Part shown: one piece after another, positions 6,001-6,019 of the stretch | Layout: each line of letters starts with the position of its first letter | How positions within the stretch are numbered: position 1 is the stretch's first letter | From: JALHSV01 sp964553535 | GTDB taxonomy: Bacteria; Nitrospirota; Thermodesulfovibrionia; Thermodesulfovibrionales; SM23-35 | Assembly: GCA_964553535.1 (NCBI GenBank) | Contig: CAZKLK010000115.1 | Coordinates: 1-6,019 of the forward strand | Reading direction: 5' to 3' | Length of the DNA: 6,019 nt | The notes under the pieces: generated by a model | Database searches by the model: none | Told to the model about the DNA's origin: nothing | What the model saw: only the letters and a program-made list of their open reading frames with translations | Position numbers and translations under genes: made by a program

Positions 6001-6019
6001 AGGTTTATTGTTTGTCATT

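Overview
The window looks like ordinary bacterial chromosome with a small patch of decayed accessory DNA at its right end. All credible genes read on the minus strand, so the biological order runs from right to left. Base composition is mid-range. Gene content (a BipA/TypA GTPase, a long ABC-F protein, a HAD phosphatase) and the dispersed hairpin repeats suggest a Gram-negative, environmental lineage such as Nitrospirota or Desulfobacterota. That placement is an inference from protein flavour and repeat style only, and is weak.

Right end (about 5272-6019): the 3' part of a COG4185/zeta-toxin-like P-loop kinase that has lost its N-terminal half. A complete 63-residue small protein follows it 5 bases downstream, with a strong Shine-Dalgarno, and a hairpin terminator sits directly after the small gene. 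Just upstream of the kinase remnant lies a 173-bp non-coding element with about 26-bp terminal inverted repeats and a clean 9-bp target duplication. It is a MITE or an internally deleted insertion sequence. A GC-rich 8-bp hairpin of REP/terminator type comes beyond it.

Middle right (4715-5271): an intergenic stretch with no convincing gene. It holds a candidate typA promoter, a terminator-like hairpin just upstream of that promoter, and an unexplained perfect 11-bp inverted repeat.

Centre and left (170-4714): typA/bipA (597 aa), then a 239-bp gap, then an ABC-F ATPase (622 aa), then a HAD-fold phosphatase (189 aa). The gap contains a small frame interrupted by one in-frame TGA, with a hairpin just after the stop. 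TypA and ABC-F proteins both act on the ribosome and ABC-F proteins bind the E site, so typA-abcF is a plausible translation-factor cluster. The HAD enzyme may be a passenger in the same transcript. The extreme left end carries part of a dispersed palindromic repeat.

I do not see a clear new defence or mobile system. The most informative points are the MITE with its target duplication, the decapitated kinase beside an apparently intact partner, and the TGA-interrupted small frame between typA and the ABC-F gene.
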